Shown here piece by piece: positions 51,706 through 60,160 of a DNA stretch of 64,000 bases (within the stretch, counting starts at the first letter, position 1; every line of letters begins with the position of its first letter). This DNA is from Nonomuraea sediminis. Its GTDB lineage: Bacteria; Actinomycetota; Actinomycetes; Streptosporangiales; Streptosporangiaceae. Below the pieces are notes generated by a model. It was not told the DNA's origin. It saw only the letters and a list, made by a program, of their open reading frames with translations, and ran no database searches. The stretch lies in assembly GCF_018531495.1 (NCBI RefSeq), contig NZ_JAHDTI010000027.1, positions 1 through 64,000 of the forward strand, in the 5' to 3' direction. The translations under genes and the position numbers were made by a program.

Positions 51706-52297
51706 CTCACCCGGCCGGCCATGAGAGTCGCCGCCCGCCCTTCTCCTATGTCAGGCCGCGTGTGCAGACCTCTCGGGCTTCTCGCATGGCGGCTCGCGCG
51801 AGCCGGCTGCTCACACTTCTCGTACGATCGGCCGTGGATATCGGTCGCCTGCTCTTCTGTACGGCCGGCCGCGGGTATCGGCCGCCCGCACTTCTTGTAC
51901 GGCAGGCCGTCGCCACCGGCCGCTCGCCGTACTTCGGCTGAGGGCCCGTGACCGGCGCTTCTGGCGAGTCGGTGACAGTGCCCGCCGCAACGCCGCCCGT
52001 CACCCGGATACCGCGCCCACCGCTCCCCGCCGCACGGGGGCGCCGACGTCCGCCATACGTCTCCTCGCCGACCCGGCGCCCGGGCCGCAGGGCCGTGGTC
52101 GTGACTCCCCGCTGCACCGGGGCGCGGGCTTCGCTATCCCCCTTCCCGCCGACGCGGCGCTGGGGTCGCGGTGTCGCGGTCTTGACCGTGCGCGGCACGT
52201 TGGCGCCAGGCTTCGCCGTCCCCCTTGGATGGGGTGGCCTGGGGGAAGGGGATTGTTGAGCGAGCGCTTGGTTGGTAGCGTGGGGGGTGGTCGCGCC
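51706..52297. repeat. Spacer with about 38-bp degenerate units and element copy C
   Basis: No credible gene. Units starting GTACG-CGGCCG-GGATATCGG recur at about 38-bp spacing (51822, 51859, 51897). The last forms the palindrome GTACGGC (51897-51903)/GCCGTAC (51926-51932), and TTCGGCTGAGGGCCCGTGAC follows, homologous to copy B at 50754-50830. Beyond 51980 there are looser GCCGACSCGGCG phrases. Confidence 0.75.
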
Positions 52298-52327
52298 TTG
52301 CGAAACGGGCATGGCAGACTGTAGGTA
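52298..52327 (+). promoter_or_regulatory. Candidate promoter of the riboflavin operon
   Basis: TTGCGA (52298-52303), 18 bp, then TAGGTA (52322-52327), placed 12 nt before the riboswitch begins. The -10 departs from TAnnnT at its last base, so this is only a plausible match. Confidence 0.45.
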
Positions 52328-52338
52328 GAAAAGAGCTA

Positions 52339-52466
52339 GCGTGCTCCGGGGTCGGTGAAAGTCCGAACCGGCGGTTACAGTCCGCGACCCGGCCGATGCC
52401 ATCGGCCGGTTGACCCGGTGAAATTCCGGGACCGACGGTTAAAGTCCGGATGGGAGGCAGCGCGCG
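52339..52466 (+). ncRNA. FMN riboswitch (RFN element)
   Basis: All conserved RFN blocks are present in order: GGGGTCGGTGAAAGTCCG, AACCGGCGGTTACAGTCCG, CGACCC, a variable GCCGATGCCATCGGC stem, TTGACCCGGTGAAATTCCGG, GACCGACGGTTAAAGTCCGG and ATGGGAGGCAGCGCG. It lies about 100 nt upstream of ribD. In actinomycetes FMN binding usually hides the ribosome site rather than terminating transcription; no clear U-tract terminator was seen downstream. Confidence 0.97.
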
Positions 52467-52568
52467 GGCGTCCGGTGTCCAAAGCCGGGCGCCATTGTGG
52501 TGCATGACGCATCACGTCCCCCCGGGGCCCGCCGTGGCTATGAGCTACTGGCGAGTAGGAGGTCCGGG

Positions 52569-53741
52569 GTGGAGTACCCGACCCAGCCCGGCGACGACGT
52601 CGCGCACATGCGCCGCGCCGTGGAGCTGGCCGCCCGCGGATGCGGCACCACCAGCCCGAACCCCGTCGTGGGCTGCGTGATCACCGACAAGCAAGGCGCC
52701 CTGGCCGGCGAGGGCTTCCATGCCTACGCCGGGGGTCCGCACGCCGAGATCGTGGCGCTGGCCCAGGCGGGAGAGCGGGCCCGTGGCGGCACCGCGTACG
52801 TGACGCTTGAACCCTGCGACCACACCGGCAGGACGGGCCCGTGCAGCCGCGCGCTTCTCGAGGCCGGTGTGACCCGGGTCGTGGTGGCCGTGGCCGACCC
52901 CAACCCGGCGGCCGCCGGGGGAGGCGCCCGGCTGCGGGCGCACGGCGTGACCGTGGAGACGGGGCTGCTGGCCGAGGAGGCCGAGCGGGTCAACGTCGAG
53001 TGGCTGACCTACGTCCGCCTCGGAAGACCCCACGTGACCTGGAAGTTCGCCGCCACGCTTGACGGCAGGTCCGCCGCCGAGGACGGCACCAGCAAGTGGA
53101 TCACCTCCCCGGAGGCCAGGGCGGACGTCCACCGCCTGCGGGCCGCGTCCGACGCGATCATGGCCGGCATCGGCACGATCCTCGCCGACGACCCCCACCT
53201 GACCGCCCGCATCCCATCAACCCCCACGGATGCCCCTGAGGGAACGGGTCCGCAGCCAGGAACGGAGTCGCGAGCCGCGCAGCGGGGCGGCGTGCCCAGG
53301 CGGAGGGTTCCGTTGCGGGTGGTGGTGGATTCCGATGGTAGGACGCCGCGGGGGGCGCGGGTGCTTGACGGCGCGGCCCCGACGCTGGTGGTCGTCGCGG
53401 ATGACGCCGTCACGGACCTGGAGGCCGACGTCGTACGGCTGCCGCGCCACGACCCGCACGCCGTACTCAAGGAACTGGCCAGGCGCGACGTGGTGAGCGT
53501 GTTCCTGGAGGGCGGCCCCACGCTGGCGGGAGCGTTCCTGGCCGCGGGCCTGGTCGACCGGGTCGTGGCCTACCTGGCCCCGGCACTGCTCGGCGGCGGC
53601 GCAGCGGCGCTCGGCGACGCGGGCGTGCGCACGATCGCGCACCTGCACCGCCTGACTTTTGACGACATCTCACAGATCGGCCCGGACCTGCGGCTGACGG
53701 CCAGGCCCGCGGCACCCCCAACACCCAGCAGGGAGCAGTGA
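52569..53741 (+). CDS. ribD: RibD deaminase/reductase
   Basis: 390 residues, bifunctional. The N-terminal zinc deaminase domain has HAEIVAL and EPCDHTGRTGPC; the C-terminal reductase domain (from about 160) has TWKFAATLDGR, IGTILADDP and EGGPTLAGAFL. GTG 52569 has a perfect AGGAGG at 52557-52562; a longer in-frame ORF from 52497 would run through the leader. Residues about 215-250 are a Pro/Thr/Arg-rich insertion within the reductase domain. Confidence 0.96.
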   Translation: MEYPTQPGDDVAHMRRAVELAARGCGTTSPNPVVGCVITDKQGALAGEGFHAYAGGPHAEIVALAQAGERARGGTAYVTLEPCDHTGRTGPCSRALLEAGVTRVVVAVADPNPAAAGGGARLRAHGVTVETGLLAEEAERVNVEWLTYVRLGRPHVTWKFAATLDGRSAAEDGTSKWITSPEARADVHRLRAASDAIMAGIGTILADDPHLTARIPSTPTDAPEGTGPQPGTESRAAQRGGVPRRRVPLRVVVDSDGRTPRGARVLDGAAPTLVVVADDAVTDLEADVVRLPRHDPHAVLKELARRDVVSVFLEGGPTLAGAFLAAGLVDRVVAYLAPALLGGGAAALGDAGVRTIAHLHRLTFDDISQIGPDLRLTARPAAPPTPSREQ

Positions 53742-54331
53742 TGTTCACGGGAATCATCGAGGAACGCGGCGAGGTGGTCTCCATCGAGCCCAAAGGCGGC
53801 GCGGCGCTCCTGAGACTGAGAGGCCCGATCGTCACCGAGGACGCCAAGCACGGCGACTCGATCGCGGTCAACGGCGTCTGTCTCACCGTGGTCGAGGTGG
53901 ACGGCGACGTGTTCACCGTCGACGTCATCAAGGAGAGCCTCGACCGCAGCTCCCTGGGCGACCTCGAGGAGGGCTCGCGGGTCAACCTGGAGCGCTCGGT
54001 CAGGGTGAACCAGCGCCTGGACGGTCACATCGTCCAGGGCCACGTGGACGGCACCGCCGTACTGCTGTCCAGGGACCCGGGCGAGAACTGGGACGACCTC
54101 CGCTTCTCCCTGAGCCCCGAGCTGAGCAGGTACGTGGCGGAGAAGGGATCGATCGCGATCGACGGAATCAGTCTCACGGTGACGACGGTTGACGATGAAA
54201 GCTTCGGCGTGAGCCTCATCCCCACCACGCTGAAGCTGACCACGATGGCCGAACGCCGGGTCGGCGACCGGGTGAACATCGAGGTAGACGTGATCGCGAA
54301 GTATGTCGAGAGACTGGTGGTACAGGCATGA
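53741..54331 (+). CDS. ribE: Riboflavin synthase alpha chain
   Basis: 196 residues of two lumazine-binding barrels (MFTGIIEERGEV, VNGVCLTV; then a second copy with HIVQGHVDGT and IDGISLTVT). Dismutates two lumazines to riboflavin. ATG 53741 overlaps the ribD stop by one base (TGATG), with GGGAG upstream. Confidence 0.97.
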   Translation: MFTGIIEERGEVVSIEPKGGAALLRLRGPIVTEDAKHGDSIAVNGVCLTVVEVDGDVFTVDVIKESLDRSSLGDLEEGSRVNLERSVRVNQRLDGHIVQGHVDGTAVLLSRDPGENWDDLRFSLSPELSRYVAEKGSIAIDGISLTVTTVDDESFGVSLIPTTLKLTTMAERRVGDRVNIEVDVIAKYVERLVVQA

Positions 54332-54978
54332 ACTGGGCAGAGGCCGGATTCAACGTCTTCGGCGTGCATGTGCTCTGGACCGACCTGGTGGGGAGCATCG
54401 CCGCCCTGATCCCGGTGGTGCTGGCCATGCGCAAGTCGATCTGGAACTGGCCGATCCAGTTCATCGCCGCCGTGCTCCTGATGTTGGCGTATGCCACGAT
54501 CCCGGCCACGGGCAGCGTGCTGAAGAACGCGATGATGGCGCTCCTGGCGGTCTACGGCTTCTGGAAGTGGCAGCGCGGCATCCGCGACGAGGGCGGGCTG
54601 GTCGTCCGCCGGGGGACCACCCGCGAGCGGCTCGGAATGCTGGCCGCCATCGTCGCGGGCACCGCTGTCTTCTGGGTCTTGTTCTACGTGACGGGCTGGT
54701 CGTGGGGCGAGTACTCGCAGCCTCCTGAGAAGTACTTCCTGATCGCGGCCGACGCCTACATCTTCGTCGGCGGCGCGGTGGCGACCTGGGCGATGAGCAA
54801 GGCGCTGGTGGAGTTCTGGATCATCTGGATCCTCGTGGACCTGGTCGGCGTGCCGGTCGCGTTCCGCGGCGGCATCTACTTCAACGGCTCGGTCTACGTC
54901 GTCTTCTTCGTCCTGGCACTGGTCGGCTTCGCCAACTGGCTCAAGCAGTCCCGACGTCCGGAGGTGGTCCATGTTTGA
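54328..54978 (+). CDS. ribM: Riboflavin transporter RibM (PnuC-like)
   Basis: 216 residues, about seven transmembrane helices, PnuC fold. Relatives in rib operons behind FMN riboswitches (RibM/PnuX of Streptomyces and Corynebacterium) import riboflavin rather than nicotinamide riboside; the position between ribE and ribBA supports that. Motifs SIWNWPIQFIAA and FWIIWILVDLVGVPVAF carry the conserved Trp/Asn/Asp positions. ATG 54328 overlaps the ribE stop by 4 nt. Confidence 0.9.
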   Translation: MNWAEAGFNVFGVHVLWTDLVGSIAALIPVVLAMRKSIWNWPIQFIAAVLLMLAYATIPATGSVLKNAMMALLAVYGFWKWQRGIRDEGGLVVRRGTTRERLGMLAAIVAGTAVFWVLFYVTGWSWGEYSQPPEKYFLIAADAYIFVGGAVATWAMSKALVEFWIIWILVDLVGVPVAFRGGIYFNGSVYVVFFVLALVGFANWLKQSRRPEVVHV

Positions 54979-56176
54979 CCCCATCGAGCGGGCCGTAAGC
55001 GACATCAAGAACGGCAAGCCTGTCGTGGTCGTCGACGACGAGAACAGGGAGAACGAGGGCGACATCATCTTCGCCGCCTCGAAGGCGACCCCCGAGCTGC
55101 TCACGTTCACGATCAGGTACACCAGCGGCGTGATCTGCGTGCCCATGGAGGGCAAGGAGCTCGACCGCCTGGGCCTGCCGCTCATGGTCACCCAGAACCG
55201 CGAGCGCATGCGCACCGCCTACACGATCAGCGTCGACGCCCGCGACGGCGTCACCACGGGCATCTCGGCCGCCGACCGGGCCAAGACCATCCGCGCGCTG
55301 GCCGACTCCGCCACCGAGCCCAACGAGCTGGTACGGCCGGGCCACATCTTCCCGCTGCGCTACCACGAGGGAGGTGTCCTCGCACGGCGCGGCCACACCG
55401 AGGCGGCGGTGGACCTGGCCCGCCTGGCCGGGCTCACCCCGGCGGGCGTGCTGGCCGAGGTGGTCAACGAGGACGGCTCGATGGCCCGCCTGCCGCAGCT
55501 GCGCGACTTCGCCGACGAGCACGGCCTGGCCCTGATCTCGATCGAGCAGCTGGTCGAGCACCGCCGCAGGACGGAGTCCATGGTCACCCGCGTGGCCGAG
55601 ACCCGCGTGCCCAACGCCCACGGCCAGTGGCGCGCCTACGGGTTCGCCAGCGCGCTGGACGGCGGCGAGCACATCGCGCTGGTGCTCGGCGACATCGGCG
55701 ACGGCGAGGGCGTGCTGGTGCGCGCCCACTCCGAGTGCCTGACGGGAGACGTGTTCGGCTCGCTGCGCTGCGACTGCGGCGTCCAGCTGGACAACGCGAT
55801 GGCCGCCATCGCGGAGGAGGGCCGCGGCGTGGTGGTCTACCTGCGCGGCCACGAGGGCAGAGGCATCGGCCTGCTGGCCAAGCTGAAGGCCTACAGCCTG
55901 CAGGACAACGGCCACGACACCGTCGACGCCAACCTGGAGCTGGGCCTGCCGGTGGACGCCCGCGAGTTCTCCAACGCCGCCCAGATGCTGGCAGACCTGG
56001 GCGTGAAGTCGGTGCGGGTGCTCACCAACAACCCGGCCAAGCTGCGCGGCATGGACGGCTACGGCATCAAGGTGCTCGGCCGCGAGCCCATGCCCGTCGC
56101 CGTCAACCCCCACAACGAGCGGTATCTGCAGGCCAAGCGGGACCGGCTCGGTCACCACATCTCGGAGGCGTCATGA
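54971..56176 (+). CDS. ribBA: RibBA: DHBP synthase/GTP cyclohydrolase II
   Basis: 401 residues. The N-terminal half makes 3,4-dihydroxy-2-butanone 4-phosphate (DDENRENEGD, GHIFPLRYHEGGVLARRGHTE); the C-terminal half opens GTP (zinc cysteines in SECLTGDVFGSLRCDCGVQL, then GHEGRGIGL). ATG 54971 lies within ribM, an 8-nt overlap, with GGAGG just upstream. Both active sites appear intact. Confidence 0.97.
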   Translation: MFDPIERAVSDIKNGKPVVVVDDENRENEGDIIFAASKATPELLTFTIRYTSGVICVPMEGKELDRLGLPLMVTQNRERMRTAYTISVDARDGVTTGISAADRAKTIRALADSATEPNELVRPGHIFPLRYHEGGVLARRGHTEAAVDLARLAGLTPAGVLAEVVNEDGSMARLPQLRDFADEHGLALISIEQLVEHRRRTESMVTRVAETRVPNAHGQWRAYGFASALDGGEHIALVLGDIGDGEGVLVRAHSECLTGDVFGSLRCDCGVQLDNAMAAIAEEGRGVVVYLRGHEGRGIGLLAKLKAYSLQDNGHDTVDANLELGLPVDAREFSNAAQMLADLGVKSVRVLTNNPAKLRGMDGYGIKVLGREPMPVAVNPHNERYLQAKRDRLGHHISEAS

Positions 56177-56640
56177 GCGGAGAGGGCCGGCCGGTCGCCG
56201 CGCCCCTGGAGGGCGCGGGTCTCACGGTCGGGATCGTGGCGGCCAGCTGGCACGCCAAGATCACCGACCAGCTGACGGCGCGAGCCGTACAGGCCTGCGA
56301 CGACAGCGGGGCGGCGGCGACCGTGGTCAGGGTCGCCGGGTCGCTGGAGATCCCGGTGGTGGCGCAGGCGCTGGCCCGCAGATGCGACGCGGTCGTGGCG
56401 CTCGGCGCGGTCATCCGCGGCGAGACCGCCCACTTCGACTACGTCTGCGACTCGGTGACATCGGGGCTGACCAGGATCTCGCTGGACGAGGAGACCCCGG
56501 TCGGCAACGGCGTGCTCACCTGCGACACGCTGGATCAGGCGCTTGACCGCTCGGGATTGCCGGGCAGCAAGGAGGACAAGGGCTACGAGTCCGCCGTGGC
56601 GGCGATGGAGACGGCGCTGCTGCTCAGGAGCCTGCGATAG
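56173..56640 (+). CDS. ribH: 6,7-dimethyl-8-ribityllumazine synthase
   Basis: 155 residues. Forms the lumazine substrate of RibE. Family pieces: GIVAASWHAKI, AGSLEIPVVAQAL, ALGAVIRGETAHFDYVC (catalytic His) and a C-terminal NKG-like KEDKGYESAVAAMET. ATG 56173 overlaps the ribBA stop (ATGA). Last rib gene. Confidence 0.97.
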   Translation: MSGEGRPVAAPLEGAGLTVGIVAASWHAKITDQLTARAVQACDDSGAAATVVRVAGSLEIPVVAQALARRCDAVVALGAVIRGETAHFDYVCDSVTSGLTRISLDEETPVGNGVLTCDTLDQALDRSGLPGSKEDKGYESAVAAMETALLLRSLR

Positions 56641-56651
56641 GTTGATTGATC

Positions 56652-57095
56652 GTGTCTGTGAGCCCTCCCGACCTGCCCGTCACCTGGCGACCGAGCCGGG
56701 GCAGGATCGTCCCGTACGGCTTCGCCGCCGTCATCGTGATCGGCGCGATCGTCATGGCGATCTTGATCGACGAGCCGTTCCGCCTGCCCGACCGGGTGGG
56801 GCTGGTGGTGTTCGGGCTGCTGGTGGCCTTCGTCCTGCACCTGCTTGGGCGGGTGCGGGTCGAGGCCGACGCGGAGGGCATCACGGTGGTCAACGCCCTG
56901 CGCACCCACCGCTACACGTGGCCCGAGGTGATCGACGTGACGCTCATCGAGGGCGAGCCGTGGCCGAAGATCGACTTCTCGGACGGCAGGACGATCGGCG
57001 CCATGGGTATCCAGGGCTCGGAGAAGGCACGTGCCAGGAAGGCCACGGCCGAACTGGCGGCTTTGATCCATGCCCGGGGTGAATTTCACGCGTAG
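56652..57095 (+). CDS. PH-like domain membrane protein
   Basis: 147 residues. Two transmembrane helices (about 25-43 and 52-70) precede a small beta domain (VEADAEGITVVNALRTHRYTWPEVIDVTL) typical of bacterial PH-like proteins of unknown role. Starts at GTG 56652 or 56658; TTG 56646 is also in frame. Located between the rib operon and the MoxR gene; functional link to either is unknown. Confidence 0.75.
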   Translation: MSVSPPDLPVTWRPSRGRIVPYGFAAVIVIGAIVMAILIDEPFRLPDRVGLVVFGLLVAFVLHLLGRVRVEADAEGITVVNALRTHRYTWPEVIDVTLIEGEPWPKIDFSDGRTIGAMGIQGSEKARARKATAELAALIHARGEFHA

Positions 57096-57104
57096 CCTGA
57101 AAGC

Positions 57105-57995
57105 GTGCTGCGGCGGACATTCAAGGCAACGGACATCGAGTCCCCGGAGAAGCTGATCGAGCTGCTCGACCGGCACGCCTACCTTGCCGATCCGGGGCTG
57201 GCCACGGCCGCGTTCCTGGCGATGCGCATGGGCAGGCCGCTGTTCCTGGAGGGCGAGGCGGGCGTCGGCAAGACCGAGCTGGCCAAGACGCTGGCCGAGC
57301 TGCTCGAGGCGCCGCTGATCCGGTTGCAGTGCTACGAGGGGCTCGACGCCGCCCAGGCGCTCTACGACTGGGACTTCGCCCGTCAGCTGCTCCACCTCAA
57401 GGCCGCCGAGGCCGCCGGCATCACCGACGTGAACAGGCTGGAAGGCGAGATCTACGACCGGCGCTTCCTCATCGCCCGCCCGCTGCTGAAGGCGATCGAG
57501 ACCCAGCCGAGCGTGCTGCTGGTGGATGAGATCGACCGGGCCGACGACGAGTTCGAGGCGTTCCTGCTCGAGGTGCTGTCGGACTTCACGATCTCCATCC
57601 CCGAGCTCGGCACCGTCAAGGCCGCCGAGCCGCCCGTGGTCGTGGTCACCTCCAACCGGACCCGCGAGGTGCACGACGCGCTCAAGCGCCGCTGCCTGTA
57701 CCACTGGCTCGAGCATCCCGAATTCGACCGCGAGGTGGCGATCCTGCTGCGCCGCCTGCCGTCCTGCACCGAGACGCTGGCCAGGCAGGTCGCCAGGGCC
57801 GCGGAGCGGCTGCGCCAGGCCGACCTGGTCAAGCCGCCCGGCGTGGCAGAGACGCTGGACTGGACCGAGGCGCTGCTCACGCTGGGCGCCACCGAGCTCG
57901 ACCCGGACAAGGCCGCCGCCACGCTGGGCGCCGCGCTGAAGTACCGCGAGGACGTGCAGAACGTCCTGGGCAACGGGCTGCTCCCGCATGGATGA
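57105..57995 (+). CDS. MoxR-type AAA+ ATPase (CoxD-like)
   Basis: 296 residues. AAA+ MoxR: Walker A GEAGVGKTEL near residue 50, Walker B VLLVDEIDRAD, sensor region VVVTSNRTREVHDALKRRC. The next genes encode a VWA protein and an XdhC/CoxF protein, the set that matures molybdenum CO dehydrogenase or xanthine-dehydrogenase-type enzymes. GTG 57105 sits 6 nt after TAGCCT (57093-57098), suggesting a leaderless transcript starting here. Confidence 0.93.
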   Translation: MLRRTFKATDIESPEKLIELLDRHAYLADPGLATAAFLAMRMGRPLFLEGEAGVGKTELAKTLAELLEAPLIRLQCYEGLDAAQALYDWDFARQLLHLKAAEAAGITDVNRLEGEIYDRRFLIARPLLKAIETQPSVLLVDEIDRADDEFEAFLLEVLSDFTISIPELGTVKAAEPPVVVVTSNRTREVHDALKRRCLYHWLEHPEFDREVAILLRRLPSCTETLARQVARAAERLRQADLVKPPGVAETLDWTEALLTLGATELDPDKAAATLGAALKYREDVQNVLGNGLLPHG

Positions 57996-59064
57996 GCTGG
58001 CCGCGACGATGACAGGGTTCGCCAGGACGTTGCGGGCCGCCGGGGTCGGAGCCGACCACGAGCGCACCCAGAACCTGCTGCGCGCGCTCGACCACCTCGA
58101 CGTCACCGACCGCGCCGAGGTCTACTGGGCCGGGCGGCTCACGCTCTGCGCCACACCCGACGACCTGCCGCGCTACGACCGCTGCTTCGCCGCCTACTTC
58201 GGCGGGGTCAGGGGACGCGAGAGCCGTACCGCCATGACGACCGTCACCCGCCACACCACGACGCTGGACGTCGAAGGCGACGGCGAGCAGGGGGAGGGCG
58301 AGCCGATCCAGGCCGTGGCCAGCAGGCGCGAGGTGCTGCGGCACCGGGACGTGGCGCGGCTGACCGAGGACGAGCGGGCCGAGGTGCACCGGATGCTGTC
58401 CCTGCTGGAGGCGGGACGGGCACAGCGGCGCTCGCGGCGCTACCAGAGCGCCCACCGGGGCGTGCTGGACCAGCGGCGCACCATCCGCGAGGCGTTGCGC
58501 AGGGGCGAGGTGGCGCGGCTGCGGCGCAAGGCGCACACCACCAGGCCGCGCAAGGTGGAGCTGCTCGTCGACATCAGCGGGTCGATGGCCCCCTACAGCG
58601 AGACGCTGCTGCGTTTCGCCCACGCCCTGGTCAGGAGCGAGCCGCGGGCCACCCGCGTCTACTCGGTCGGCACCCGGCTCACCGCCATCACCGCCGAGCT
58701 GCGCCACCGCGACCCCGGCACCGCGCTCAACGAGGTGTCCAGGGCGATCCCCGACTGGAGCGGCGGCACCCGGCTGGGCGAGGAGCTGCGCGAGTACCTG
58801 ACGCGTAACGCCGCCCGCGGCGCCATCGTGGTGATCGCCTCCGACGGGTGGGAACGCGGGGACCCGGCGCTGCTGGGGGAGCAGATGGCCCGGCTGGCCA
58901 GGCAGGCGCACCGGGTGATCTGGGTGAACCCGCACAAGGGGTATGAGGACTACCAGCCGCTGACCGGCGGCATGCGGGCCGCCCTGCCGTACCTCGACGA
59001 CCTGGTCGCCGGGCACAGCCTGGCCGCCTACGAGGAACTCAGCGAAAGGCTCGCCGATGCGTGA
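57988..59064 (+). CDS. VWA-domain protein (CoxE-like)
   Basis: 358 residues. N-terminal helical region, a charged acidic linker (about 90-110), then a von Willebrand A domain with the MIDAS motif DISGSM near residue 195 and later SGGTRLG and ASDGWERG. Partner of the MoxR ATPase. ATG 57988 overlaps the MoxR gene by 8 nt. Confidence 0.93.
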   Translation: MDELAATMTGFARTLRAAGVGADHERTQNLLRALDHLDVTDRAEVYWAGRLTLCATPDDLPRYDRCFAAYFGGVRGRESRTAMTTVTRHTTTLDVEGDGEQGEGEPIQAVASRREVLRHRDVARLTEDERAEVHRMLSLLEAGRAQRRSRRYQSAHRGVLDQRRTIREALRRGEVARLRRKAHTTRPRKVELLVDISGSMAPYSETLLRFAHALVRSEPRATRVYSVGTRLTAITAELRHRDPGTALNEVSRAIPDWSGGTRLGEELREYLTRNAARGAIVVIASDGWERGDPALLGEQMARLARQAHRVIWVNPHKGYEDYQPLTGGMRAALPYLDDLVAGHSLAAYEELSERLADA

Positions 59065-60151
59065 CGTGTTGCCGGAGATCATGCGCTGGTGGCGGTCGGG
59101 GCACAGGTTCGGGCTGGCGACCGTGGTGGCCACGTGGAGCAGCGCGCCGCGGCCGCCCGGCGCGGCCATGGCGGTGCGCGGCGACGAGGTGGTCGGCAGC
59201 GTGTCCGGCGGGTGCGTGGAGGGGGCCGTCTTCGAGCTGGCCGCCGAGGCGGACCGGCCCGTGCTCCAGCGGTACGGCGTGAGCGACGACGACGCCTTCG
59301 CGGTGGGTCTGACCTGCGGCGGCATCATCGACATCCTCGTCGAGCCCGTCTCGAGCGAGTCGTTTCCCGAGCTGGGGGAGATCGCCAAGTCGGTCGAGGA
59401 GCACGAACCGGTCGCGGTCGCCACGATCGTGGCGGGGCCGGGGCAGATCGGGGCCAGGCGCGTCATCTGGCCCGCCAGGACCTCAGGATCCCTCGGGCTG
59501 GAACGCCTGGACGAGGCCGTCGACGACGACGCCCGCGGCATGCTGGCCCAGGGGCTGACCGGCATCAGGCACTACGGCGCGCAGGGCGAGCGCCGCCTGG
59601 ACGACCTGTCCGTCTTCGTCCAGTCGTTCGCGCCGCCGCCGCGGATGCTGGTCTTCGGCGCGATCGACTTCGCCGCCGCGGTGGCCAGGGTCGGCAAGTT
59701 CCTCGGCTACCACGTGATCGTCTGCGACGCCCGGCCCGTCTTCGCCACCGCCAAGCGCTTCCCCGACGCCGACGAGGTCATCGTCAAGTGGCCGCACGAC
59801 TACCTGGCCTCGGTGCGGGTGGACGAGCGGACCGTGATCTGCGTGCTGACCCACGATCCCAAGTTCGACGTGCCGCTGCTCGAGGTGGCGCTGCGCACGC
59901 CGGCCGGGTACGTGGGGGCGATGGGCTCGCGCCGCACCCACGACGACCGCCTGACCCGGCTGCGGGAGGCCGGGCTGACGGAGGAGGAGCTGGCGCGACT
60001 GCGCTCACCGATCGGGCTCGACCTCGGCGCCCGCACGCCCGAGGAGACGGCCGTGTCCATCGCGGCCGAACTCATCCAGCTGCGCTGGGGCGGCTCGGGG
60101 CAGCCGCTCACCAAGACGGCGGGGCGCATCCACGGCGAAGGCATGGGGTAA
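59057..60151 (+). CDS. XdhC/CoxF-family maturation protein
   Basis: 364 residues. N-terminal XdhC domain (VVATWSSAPRPPGAAMAV, GSVSGGCVEGAV, LTCGGIIDILVEP) and C-terminal Rossmann-like domain (MLVFGAIDFAAAVARVGKFLGY, YVGAMGSRRTHDDR, LDLGARTPEE). XdhC delivers sulphurated molybdenum cofactor to its enzyme. ATG 59057 overlaps the VWA gene by 8 nt. Confidence 0.94.
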   Translation: MRDVLPEIMRWWRSGHRFGLATVVATWSSAPRPPGAAMAVRGDEVVGSVSGGCVEGAVFELAAEADRPVLQRYGVSDDDAFAVGLTCGGIIDILVEPVSSESFPELGEIAKSVEEHEPVAVATIVAGPGQIGARRVIWPARTSGSLGLERLDEAVDDDARGMLAQGLTGIRHYGAQGERRLDDLSVFVQSFAPPPRMLVFGAIDFAAAVARVGKFLGYHVIVCDARPVFATAKRFPDADEVIVKWPHDYLASVRVDERTVICVLTHDPKFDVPLLEVALRTPAGYVGAMGSRRTHDDRLTRLREAGLTEEELARLRSPIGLDLGARTPEETAVSIAAELIQLRWGGSGQPLTKTAGRIHGEGMG

Positions 60152-60160
60152 GAGGCGGAG

